Positions 21,605-30,743 of a stretch of DNA of 64,000 nt are shown here, piece after piece. Position 1 is the stretch's first letter. Each line of letters opens with the position of its first letter. The position numbers and the translations under genes are program-made. The notes under the pieces were generated by a model that saw only the letters and a list, made by a program, of their open reading frames with translations, was not told the origin of the DNA and searched no databases. This stretch comes from Trachythela sp. YZ-2020 (taxonomy: Eukaryota; Cnidaria; Anthozoa; Malacalcyonacea; Clavulariidae), in the NCBI GenBank assembly GCA_016169945.1, contig JADLSH010000218.1:124001-188000 (forward strand). The letters run 5' to 3'.

Positions 21605-22410
21605 GTTAACGCTTAACTATAATTTAATGAAGGTACTATTATTTTTAAAACTCGTTTTTGGACTCCCTCAATGTCATCTCGTAAATAATCTTGAATATTA
21701 TAATGCCATGCTTCGCAGGCATATTCTAATATTGGCCTGATCACTGTTATGTAAATAGTTATCAATGTTTCCATCTTCGCATTGGATCTTCTTAGTATTC
21801 TCAACATATACAGCCGTTTACTGGCTTTCTTTATAATACTCTCCACGTGAATATTCCATTTCATATTGCTTTGAAGTCTTGTACCCAAAATTCGTGCAGA
21901 ATCCACCCGATAGATCGTTTTGTCAGCTACCTTTAAAGGTTGGAAAAACCTCTTATCTTTATTGAAATCTATTATAAGCTCCTTACATTTGGAGATATTT
22001 AGCTTCCTATTATTGTTGACTGTCCACGTAGAAATATAATTGACATACTTCCAACGGTAAGTTCTTTCCCACTAATTATCTGGCCATTGACTACCATTGA
22101 CGAAGGAGACTTCTTTCTAGGGTAAGCAGCTAGTTGTTTTATGGTTTCCCACCATTTTTTATTCTTGCCCAATTTCAATTCATCTAATTTAGATTTAAGA
22201 AAATTAGCTTTTAATTTATTTCCTTCTTTGGTAACTCGATTACGAAGATTTCGATAGAGGACACGATCACCCTGGCAAAAATCTCTGCCTTTTAACTATA
22301 AGATCTTTATATTTCGAGGTTACCCAAGGTTTATCTTTAACATGCAGTTTAACTGTTCTTTTAGGTAGAAAACAGTCAAGACCAGATATGACATTTTGAA
22401 AAATGTTTAA
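21605..22410 (-). pseudogene. Reverse transcriptase remnant (linker plus C-terminus)
   Basis: The 22300-22080 part encodes the basic linker that follows the endonuclease (LKLGKNKKWWETIKQLAAYP). Then, after a deletion, LNISKCKELIIDF and ARILGTRLQSNMKW are the segments downstream of the catalytic box, and YITVIRPILEYACEAWH is the RT thumb. Polymerase motifs before KCKELIIDF are absent. Confidence 0.65.
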
Positions 22411-22417
22411 TTTTTCT

Positions 22418-23100
22418 TCACATGAGTTCCAACCAATTCACTTTCGCTAACCATTCAGAAAAAGTTTGTTTTGAACCCGGTTTTCCACGCCTCACACGTA
22501 TTTTATTAAATTGATTTCCTTTATTAGTATTTTGTAGCGTACGTAACACGGAATTGTGGTCACTCCGGGCTACAGGTGCTGTCACGCAAACAGGATCACA
22601 AAAATCTGACATGCTTGTGAGGATTAAATCAAGTGTGGCGTCATTCCTAATAGGTCGCTTGACAATTTGCTTCAAATTGAAATTTCGTGACAAGGACGAA
22701 GTTGGAGATTTGTTAAAGACTCCAACTAAAGAAACACCTGCGTTCGGATATAATACAAGTGCACAATCGAGTTTCGCAGTTAGGTGCTTAATAAAATATT
22801 TTTTGTGACAGTTTTGAAGAATATATGCTACACAAACTATCAGGCACGAAAAACCGCGAATTAACTTATATGGACGAATATAAATCCATAATGTTTCAAA
22901 GTTGTCATCATGGAGCGCATTTAGAATTTTATACGGGATATGTGAATTAATGTACGCACAGACACCTCCCGCAGTCCTTGTCGATCTATCACGCCTTACA
23001 ATGGAATAGCTCGGAAACTGAACAGCCGCATCGTCAATACTTTCATTCAGCCACGTTTCGGCGATGAAGGCTAGGTCAATGCTATACAACTTCAAAACTG
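22418..23100 (-). pseudogene. AP-type endonuclease domain of the CR1-like element
   Basis: The frame contains DLAFIAETWL (catalytic Glu), RRDRSTRTAGGVCAYI, a central region and APVARSDHNSV (the final SDH motif). These are landmarks of the exonuclease/endonuclease/phosphatase fold used by non-LTR elements to nick the target. The N-terminal residues before this frame are in another phase. Confidence 0.65.
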
Positions 23101-23284
23101 TTTTTAGGTCGTCAACTTTGGCAACAATGAGCTTACATCAGACAGAAATATACAAATTCGATCATTATGGTTAATATTAATAGCATTGTCAATTGGCTGA
23201 TTATTAGGAAAGATGTTTGTTAAATTACAACGATCGGTCAATTTTGGATATTGGTGGGCGGGTGCGTTGTTTTCCAAACATGAT

Positions 23285-24385
23285 CTAGGTGGCTGAGCCA
23301 ATCGTCTCGATGAGGGACATGTGGCCATATCCGGGAAAACGTTGATGGGTCCTTGATTTGGGGGAGGGGGGTCTCGGATACTTCGGCTGTCGGAATGCAC
23401 GAGGGGATGATAATCGCTTCCGAAAAACCTGATTATGGTTATGGTTGAATTTCTTTCTGAACTTTCCTCGTAATTTACGTTTTTGTTGCCGCGAAGAAAC
23501 ACGATTTGTTATTCTAGTCGGAATATATAGTTGAAGACCATTTGCACACAAAGCATGGCCGTAACTTTCCTGATCATTATCACGGTCAGTAGACTGAAGA
23601 ATCATATCCCCATCGTTTAGATGACTGTGATCAGTGTTTGAAACTTGTTGTTGATTTTGACAGGAGGTTGGAGGCATCGTACTAGTTGGCTCTACAAGCT
23701 GAGGAGCATTATGGCAAGGGCTGGTATTGCTACTATCATCGTTGTTATCTGCACGAACTTGACTTTCCTTTCTCACCTCAATATGAACTTTATTAATTGG
23801 CGCTTCGTATTGGGAAGGCGCCCAATTCTCCAATTCAGCTATTCGTGATTTGAGATGCAAATTTTCAGTAATCAGTCTCCCTAATTCTTGTTTGTTTGCA
23901 TTTATAATTTGGTTTTGGATAGATATTCTTGTCGAAAGTTTTTCAAGTTCCAATTCAACATGACTTTTAAATGTGGATAAACATGCTTTCATTGAGGACA
24001 AATTATCATTGCCAATAGGTCGCAAAGGAGTAAGACTATCAACTGCCGGACCCGTTTTTGGGGGGATTTGGTACACGGCAAAATACAAATGTTTTGAAAG
24101 GAACAAGTCTTCCAGTACACTAAGCCCTAAAGCATCAACAACCGGTGCTTTCTCCACGTTAACTTTGCTTACAGTTATATTACCCTCTTGGTCCTCCGAA
24201 GCAAGTGACGGCTGGTCATCCACGACTACTTGAACTATTGGGGTTGAAGAATAAGCGTTACTGGCAAGTTCTAAATCGATATTTGCCGGCAAGTTTTTTC
24301 CATCGTGCACACATATATAAAAAGCTCTTTTAAACGAGCGCCCTCTTTCCCACGAAATGAAAGCGTACATAGATCGTAATTCCAT
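23285..24385 (-). CDS. ORF1 of the CR1-like element (coiled-coil protein)
   Basis: This is 366 codons without a stop. Residues of about 140-185 form a heptad-rich coiled coil (VELELEKLSTRISIQNQIIN ... KSRIAELENW). The second half is Q/N/S-rich and ends with a basic stretch (QQKRKLRGKFRKKF) suited to RNA binding. No zinc knuckle is seen. Coiled-coil, basic ORF1 products package the element RNA. It overlaps the short leader ORF 24642-24271 and precedes the endonuclease, with another frame (23502-23104) bridging them. Assignment rests mostly on position. Confidence 0.5.
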   Translation of the reverse strand: MELRSMYAFISWERGRSFKRAFYICVHDGKNLPANIDLELASNAYSSTPIVQVVVDDQPSLASEDQEGNITVSKVNVEKAPVVDALGLSVLEDLFLSKHLYFAVYQIPPKTGPAVDSLTPLRPIGNDNLSSMKACLSTFKSHVELELEKLSTRISIQNQIINANKQELGRLITENLHLKSRIAELENWAPSQYEAPINKVHIEVRKESQVRADNNDDSSNTSPCHNAPQLVEPTSTMPPTSCQNQQQVSNTDHSHLNDGDMILQSTDRDNDQESYGHALCANGLQLYIPTRITNRVSSRQQKRKLRGKFRKKFNHNHNQVFRKRLSSPRAFRQPKYPRPPSPKSRTHQRFPGYGHMSLIETIGSAT

Positions 24386-24649
24386 GTAAGAATTAGGTCA
24401 GAAATAGAGCTTGTAAACCTCTTATACTTGCCACCAGAAGACGTCCAAATACCGGGTTGTTTGATTGCATATTTGATAAATAACTTCAGCATTTCAAAAC
24501 TCTCTGTCCAGTTAATACGATTCCCATGATAAGTGAAACAATTCTCATCTTTGTAACGTAGAATTTCGTCCAAATCCCAGTCGAGAAAGTAATCTTTTGA
24601 GTTTTTTATAACAGAGCTTGTGGAGACACAGCCGCACGCCATCTTAACT

Positions 24650-25730
24650 ATTTAAGGACCTCCGTAGTCCTCAAATTCTACTATTACCGCAATAGGTAAG
24701 TCAGGTGGTTGATGATGGTTCTGATACATGATATCAGCAACTGTTCCAGTGGCCCCATTACAAAGGCCATTACCACAGGTTCTAACCCAGACTTATCATC
24801 TGAGGATATTTTTTTTGCCAATGCAGATGAATGGCAAGCATTAATATGAGCAATTGGATGCTCAAGTTTCGTTAGCTGCTCATGGTTATAATTTGCGACT
24901 TGTTCATTACTATAAAACAGTCTAGTAGAATCTTCAAAGTCACATAAGTTAGTGACATTGGATGGTTGACGTGTCAGAAGTAATTCCCAGTCATTAACTG
25001 TTGAGTCACCTTTGCGAAATCGTAATATTAAATCTCTGAAATTGACTTGTTCAGATCTCATACCTTGCACTCGTTGATTTACAGTGAGTTTAACAACTTT
25101 GTCAAACATACGATATGCTTGATAACCTTGTTCACCAACAGCGTTTGATGGTTTATCATGGTAAAGAGGCTTGTCTGCTGCTGCTGGTAATTGGCCTGGA
25201 TCACCAGTTAAATAAAGACATTTTCCTCCAATACTCTGTCATTACAACCAGTTGCTTGTTTGCAACGCTTTTCTATCCAACCAAAGTTAACATGGCCAAG
25301 CATGGAGTGTTCATCAATAATGATGCAGTCAATGTCACTAAGACTCTCTTGTAATCTACACAAACTTTAACCTGTTAGGTCTTTATTACCCCTTGATCCA
25401 ATAGGTAATTTTAACAGAGAATGCACAGTTACACCTCTAATGTTATAAGCTGATTTACCTGTAGTAGCAGTTACTGCACATTTACATTGTAGTTACCAGT
25501 TACTGCACATTTACATTGTAGTTACCAGTTCCTGCAACGCCATTTATTATTAGACATAATGGCTCTTTCTCTGATGATGTATCCTCAAAATGAGATTTAA
25601 CAAAGTCGTAAGCAAGTTTTTGTATTTCACTAAAACTGAAGACATTACCAATGTCATATTGCTCATCAATAGTGTATTCCTCTTTGTTTCTTTTTATCCA
25701 TGCAGGCATTTCATGGATTTGTTGTTCTGA
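24650..25730 (-). pseudogene. Helitron PIF1-like helicase, N-terminal part, Walker A deleted
   Basis: The 25709-25500 stretch reads FSFSEIQKLAYDFV and LCLIINGVAGTG, then jumps to unrelated residues where GKS should follow. Here a 29-bp segment is duplicated (25468-25525) and about 20 residues are missing. The same strand resumes with TATTGKSAYNIRG, VTVHSLLKLPIGSRG, CIIIDEHSML (Walker B) and GHVNFGWIEKRCKQATG. After further stops, 25109-24684 encodes KVVKLTVNQRVQG and later helicase blocks up to EFEDYGGP, where the retrotransposon begins. Loss of the nucleotide-binding lysine would inactivate the ATPase. Confidence 0.7.
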
Positions 25731-25778
25731 ATAACTGGTTCTGTCAAGATGCCAGTCATGAGTTGACCCTGGTGTTTG

Positions 25779-26126
25779 TTAAGAGTTTTCAAATGGAGTG
25801 TGAAGATCAGACAATATCATCCACTCTTCTCCAGTTCTCTCCTGTTCTGAAGAAGGTTCATCTTCTTGTTCTTGACTCTGAGTGACAGCTTGTAATTTGT
25901 CAAACCAGTCTGGGACATTAGATTGTCCGTAAGGTGTTCGTAAGAATTCTTGCCAAGAATTAATTAGGATTTCATCAGTTGATGCTTGGTCACCCCATGC
26001 ATTGTTTTGTGTTGTTCTCCAGGGTTTATACCTCAAAAGTTGACATTTACAATATAGGCCAAAATGTGGACTTTTGGGATTAGGAGAATATGTTGGGAAT
26101 ATTATTGGTATAATATTCTCTGGCAA
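25779..26126 (-). pseudogene. Helitron segment between Rep and helicase
   Basis: A 115-codon frame with PHFGLYCKCQLLRYKPW and a following acidic stretch (QSQEQEDEPSSEQERTGEEW) resembles the linker that joins Rep to helicase in animal Helitrons. The gap 26127-26784 is decayed, with coding traces in several frames. Confidence 0.5.
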
Positions 26127-26784
26127 TTTTGTCAGTTAATTGTTAACAACTTTGTATGTTGTAGCAAACTGAACAAAGTTCATGTTCATTATATCATGTG
26201 AATTGTCATATTGCTCACGATTAGCATACACATCAAGAAGCGAGTAATCGGTGCATGATTTACCGTCTTCAATACATGCTGTATTCCGCACTCAACGTGA
26301 ACCATTTAGACTTACTGGCATCACTTTAAAATGATGAGCTATGGAGTTTCAAAGACAACAAAAGATTGCATTGTCTCTTGAGCTGCATAATCTCTTTCGC
26401 CAAGAGATTTCATAAATAGCTCTGCGAGGGTCAGTATTACTGTCAACATTTTGCACAATAGAGTTAAATGCCTGTGTTAACATAGGTTACCTTCGTTCAC
26501 CTTTAGCTGCATATTTTGTGAGATATTCAACACAAGCATAGTGATCAATAACAACTTGAATATCACAGTTAGCTCGCCATCATTGGGGTTGAAGATGTTG
26601 GTGGGTATTTAACCTAGAATCATTTCGTTTAGTCACAGTTTTAGCTCTATAATGTTCATTATCACATGAAGTGTGAATTTTTTCAAATTCTAATTTTGTC
26701 TGCAGACAATGATCAAAAGGAAATGAAATCTACATTTTCATTTGACTTTTTTCTAAGACAATAGCTTGTACTACAACGAGTGTA

Positions 26785-27680
26785 TCATTGAACCATATTT
26801 AACAGATCTACATAATCTGATTGTTTCTCATGCTCAGGAATGTCACGATGAGTTCTTTGACATGGATGAGTTTCAGGTCTTATCCACATGTCCTCATCTG
26901 GTGGATTTGGATTGACAGTTGATAATAGCCAATCAACATACTGACATACAGTTTCAGCTGCTTTTTTCCCAGCTTCAATATCATGGTCTAGTTCTGTTGT
27001 ATCAGAACAATCATTCTCATCTTTAAATTTTTGAGCTAAGAAACCTTTCAAAGCAGTCTGAGTGAGTTGACACAAACCTGGGTCATTGTTTAGTTTAGCA
27101 GTTCCATGACAATGGATACTACCTCTACCTAGGTATTCATATCTAAACCAGTGCCATTTTGCACCAAGTGTGTCACAAAGCCAGTGTTTTACAAAGCTTT
27201 CCAATCTTTGGGTGAAAAACCAATCTACAATATGGGGATTGTTAATAACATTTTGTCGTCTTACGTTACTGGTGGACTTACCAGTTTCTCCATCAGTACC
27301 AGCTTTAAATAAAGCATGTAATTCAGGCCAATGCATATCTGCAGAGGAAAAAGTAAAAAATAATGTTGGTCCTCCAACACTAGTTATTAATAGCTTTAAG
27401 TTCCTCTCTTACTCTATTCCAGTTAGCATTTGTGCCAGCAATATTGCCGACATACCTAGACACTTTTGACATAAATACGTTAGTATTGTTACTGGCAGCC
27501 ATTTATCGCAGTTAATCAATAGTGAGATGAGCCTCACCTGGGTTTTGTCTAAGGAATATCTCACTTTGCTGTAAAATTCGTTTTCGTTGAATCATATTAA
27601 AAGCCCAGTATGAAAATCTGAGGTGGTTCGCCAAACAGTACACCCATTTACCATCAATAATTTCAGCAAATTTTAAAAGA
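26785..27680 (-). pseudogene. Helitron Rep region with HUH motif
   Basis: Frame 27336-26785 holds [20 protein letters not shown], in which H-C-H is the metal-binding HUH motif of rolling-circle replication initiators. It also has [18 protein letters not shown] further on, a segment where the catalytic tyrosine region is expected. Upstream, in other phases (27680-27340), [20 protein letters not shown] and [20 protein letters not shown] are conserved Helitron blocks. Stops at about 27510-27500 and 27385 break the gene. The protein would nick one strand and start rolling-circle transposition. Confidence 0.7.
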
Positions 27681-27682
27681 TG

Positions 27683-28420
27683 CTAAATTCTTTCTGGAAG
27701 AGGGACATCTCTTAGAAGTCCTTGATTAGTTGGATCACCTTTGCCATCAGGAAATAATGTTTGGAAAGCCATTGTGGCCAGATGCGATTCTTGATACTCA
27801 TTTAATGGTTCATTTTCAACTGAAGACCATTGCATTGGCTCATTTTCAGAAAGCTGATTTCTAACAGCTTCAATTTCCTGTTGTTGTTGTTCACCAACAG
27901 GTAGAAAACTACTCATTTCAGTAAAGTCATTATAAACAATATCTTCTGATGGGTTATCAGTAGGACCCAAATCAGGAGAACAATTATGATCTGAGACTAT
28001 ATCATCATCAGTCTCAACAGTCATAAGATCTGGTGGTGCACCACTGGTGCGACCGACCCCCCCCCCCTCCCCCACCCCCCCCCCCTTGGCTACGCCACTG
28101 GCATTATCATTAATTGTTAACCCAGAATAATGTGGGTTATTGTTTATAAGCCAAACTAAGGCATTGTGTACTTTTTGTTTTCGCACTGTCACATTTCTGA
28201 ATGTGTTGTGTTTACCTTTAACCTTGACAATAATCACACCCAAGTCTTTGGGGTATCTTGGCAAAGATATTGCAAGTTCGATCACATTTTGTGGCAAGTT
28301 AATATAATGCCCTGAATAACCTCGTGGATCACCAGGTTTAATATAGAGTCTCATAATAGGCAGAGCACGAGCAATTAACATTTCCTCAACTTGAGTTAAA
28401 TTTTGTAATTCTTGGAACAC
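27683..28420 (-). pseudogene. DUF6570-like Helitron N-terminal domain
   Basis: [37 protein letters not shown] and [13 protein letters not shown] are the conserved start of the Helitron-associated domain found upstream of Rep. It is followed by an acidic/Q-rich spacer and the [14 protein letters not shown] block. In the middle, a run of G/C-rich sequence (28054-28083; [11 protein letters not shown] in translation) next to GCTACGCCACTGG looks like a tiny hAT-end insertion that kept the frame open. Confidence 0.65.
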
Positions 28421-28440
28421 TTGAAGGTATCATCAAGTTT

Positions 28441-28737
28441 TCAGATGAAAATTTTAGGAGATTTTTTATCTCTAGAGCATCGTGAACACACATAAGATGC
28501 CCGTGGTTTACATTTCGAGGGCCATGCCTCGTGACATATGGTACACTGACTCACAATATATTGTGCAGACTTGTGAAATTTATCAATGTTAGCTTTTGTC
28601 CAACATTGCTCTTCAATACCACTATTTTGGGTGATGTCAAACAGACTTAAATAATCTTGTTGACTTATGTTATTTTGAGGCTGTGACATTTTTGCACGAT
28701 TTTGCTTTTGATAAACTCTATCTTTCTCAAGTCTCAA
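28441..28737 (-). pseudogene. Helitron N-terminal cysteine-rich finger
   Basis: SQCTICHEAWP and, after about 14 residues, YVCSRCSRDK give a C-x2-C ... C-x2-C zinc-finger-like pair preceding the DUF6570 block. The frame is continuous upstream with the basic repeat region. The start codon of the whole protein was not identified. Confidence 0.55.
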
Positions 28738-29070
28738 TTGTCTTTCACTATCAGTTTCCTCTGACTGTTTTCTCCTTTTAGACTCGTTAGCTTTCTCAAG
28801 TCTAATTTGTGTCTCACTGTCAGTTTCCTTTGACCACTTTCGTTTTTTAGACTCATTAGCTTTTTGAAGTCTTATTAGTTTTTCACTGTCAGTTTCCTCT
28901 GACTGTTTTCTCTTTTTAGACTCTTTAGCTTTCTCAAGTCTAATTTGTCTCTCTCTGTCGGTTTCCTTTGACCGCTTTCTATTTTTAGACTCTCTATCGT
29001 TTTGAAGTCTAATCTCAGTTTCCTCTGACTGCTTTCGTTTTTTAGACTCTCTAGCTTTATGAGGTAGAGC
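28735..29070 (-). repeat. Tandem basic 22-residue repeats at the Helitron N-terminus
   Basis: About five units of roughly 66 bp read in one open frame, with the pattern RLEKANESKKRKQSEETDSE. Each unit has a basic ESK(K/R)RK core and an acidic SEETDSE end, predicted to form a long charged helix. The DNA repeats TTTAGACTC and CTGTCAGTTTCCTCTGAC on the plus strand show the periodicity. A splice-acceptor-like TTAATAG|GTTC sits at the upstream edge (about 29080). Confidence 0.65.
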
Positions 29071-29088
29071 TTTCTTAGAACCTATTAA

Positions 29089-30120
29089 TTACACAGCTAC
29101 AATTTCAAATATATTGGTATGTAGTTCTATTGACAGAGAATACAAATGTTGTTCTAACTCTAAAATATTATTAAATTTCATGACAACATCAATGCCATTA
29201 GGATCGTCAGATATGCCATTAGAGTCTCTGGCATGCGAGTCAAGTAAAAAGAAATAATCTATTTGCTTTATTAAGGCCATCATATAACCTTCTAATATGT
29301 GAATATCATAGTAGTGAGACTCAATTTCTCGGTCAGTTATTACAAGACCTTAAAGCTCTTTTCCATAGTTTATAAACCAAATTTGGTTTTCATTTTCTGC
29401 CTCAACAGGCTCTACGACAATGGGTAGATCAATAATATTTTGTGCCTCAATGGGCCCTACCACAACGGGCAGATCAATAGTACTTTCCGCCACCATGGGC
29501 AGATCAATGTTTCTTAGTCCCTCAGCTGATACTACAACAACAGGTAGATCACTATATGTCACCATCACAGATAATGTAATTGTGCATGTTTTGGCCAGTA
29601 CAGGCGATATCGCAGATCGACAGATCTCGTAGGAAAACACGTTCTTACCACATGAAACACTGACAACTGTTGGTAAGTTATCTATAGATAAAAACTCCAC
29701 ACTTGGGTCGAGTATAATTAAGCCACTATCTAGTGCTTTTAAGTACATTTTGTCTCCTTGCAATAAGATAATATTTATTGTTGTTTTTGACCACTCGATA
29801 AGCGGGATATTTTGGGTTGTTAAAATAGCCGATAAACTCATGAGAGCACACTGCTTTCCCCTAGAATGAACACTAAAACGTTTATTGCTTTGATGTATAT
29901 CTGCAGAAAGAAATAATGCCATACTTACCTGAATTTTGCTGAAAATTTTCGATATTTTGCATCCGTATACGAAGTCTGTAAAATCTTGAGATTTGAGTTG
30001 AGCACATGGAAGTAAAAGGCGTGCGCATACAATACTTGTCGACTCCCCCAAATTTTGCAAACGAATTGAGCTTAAATTATTCCCCCGGAAAATGGACAGA
30101 CATCCATCCATCCGACGCAA
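29089..30120 (-). pseudogene. Cysteine-protease (C76/OTU-like deubiquitinase) protein beside the Helitron
   Basis: The frame 30120-29350 (256 codons) continues in the same phase through a single TAA to 29089. It contains HSRGKQCALMSLSAIL, which fits a catalytic-cysteine helix, then a Leu-rich middle (KMYLKALDSGLIILD). After the stop comes YFFLLDSHARDSNG, which fits the catalytic-histidine segment of papain-fold deubiquitinases such as the C76 or OTU types. Between them lie four loosely repeated DLPVVV-containing units (about 29410-29570). It is transcribed in the same direction as the Helitron and directly upstream of its finger domain. Helitron-like elements with OTU-type proteases are known; whether this was fused or separate is unclear. 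The function call is moderate confidence and by motif only. Confidence 0.5.
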
Positions 30121-30743
30121 TACATCCGACCTGGCGGCAATACATAGGTCCGCGCAAAGACTGGGCTGAGGGAACTCTGGAGAGATTGATTAACACCATT
30201 TTTCTCATGTAGTCATTTAACTTCGAGAATCCACTTATGTTACATTGTACAAACACTAAACGTAAGCATATTCAAAGCGAAGTTTAGATTTGGCGAACAA
30301 GAAACTGTAATTATGTTGCTATTTGTAAATACATTTCACGGTGACATATAATATACACTGAGATTGAAAGACAGGATACTCGTTTTTCTGACAATATTTT
30401 GAAGTCAGTCAGCATTTCGTCTAAACTGCCAAAAGTCTTGCTCGAAAGTTCCTTAGAAAATTCCTTAAAAATGGAATTCCTTAAAAAATCCTAATAACTT
30501 TGCAAAATTCCTATTCTAAAGAAAAATCCTTAGAAGTGAGAGTAGCCAATCAGAACGCTGGATTTGCAATAGCCTAGTAGTAGGTTTATACTAATTCAAA
30601 TTGGTTATTATTACCAATCTGTTTTTCAGTGTATTTTTGGTTTTCGAAAGTAATTAGGTAGTACAGAGTTTCCTAACAATAGGAACTTACAAATATAAGT
30701 CCGAATATCGTCAATTCAATTAATATCATATCATTATACTTAG
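30121..30743. other. Intergenic end of the proposed intron, MITE scraps
   Basis: 30438-30530 holds repeated TTCCTTA/AAATTCCTTA motifs. 30542-30600 (GTAGCCAATCAGAACGC ... TTTATACTAATT) matches the right end of the Crypton-like element (GTAGCCAATCAGAATGC ... TGTATACTAATT), so a short terminal fragment of that family lies here. The region ends in the splice acceptor TTATACTTAG at 30743. Confidence 0.45.

Larger units (their letters stand above)
21264..24655 (-). mobile_element. CR1-like non-LTR retrotransposon inserted in the Helitron, RT largely deleted
   Basis: On the minus strand: a small leader ORF, ORF1 with coiled coil (24385-23285), an apurinic-type endonuclease (23095-22418), a linker and then the extreme C-terminus of reverse transcriptase (about 22030-21613). 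Only about 500 bp separate the endonuclease from the RT tail, so the catalytic RT core (the FADD/YADD box) is missing. Its 3' end is near a TA-rich tail at 21290-21310. The 5' end abuts Helitron codons EFEDYGGP at about 24655. Confidence 0.7.
20870..29070 (-). mobile_element. Helitron (Rep-helicase type), degenerate
   Basis: Minus-strand coding blocks appear in the order expected of an animal Helitron: basic repeat region and CxxC finger (29065-28441), DUF6570-like domain (28420-27683), HUH Rep region (27680-26785), linker (26126-25779) and PIF1-like helicase (25709-24650 continued at 21262-20870). The helicase is split by a CR1-like retrotransposon (about 21264-24655). Many stops and frameshifts make it inactive. 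The termini were not located. Confidence 0.75.
14064..30743 (+). other. Proposed 16.7-kb intron of the HEPN/NB-ARC/TPR gene
   Basis: It begins GTAAGG and ends TTATACTTAG. Joining position 14063 (one leftover G) to 30744 (GA) makes a GGA codon and keeps the frame through LPKPYIPSSIPLFTGRE, a typical lead-in to the NTPase. All large transposon coding sequences inside (Crypton-like, Helitron, CR1-like) are on the opposite strand, as expected where sense insertions would disturb splicing. Other small exons inside are not excluded. A transcript is needed to prove the junction. Confidence 0.5.

Noticed and set aside
29905..29932. GTAAGT...TTTCTTTCTGCAG in the protease-like gene as a 28-bp intron
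   Set aside because: It is too short for a metazoan intron, and removing it breaks the downstream frame.
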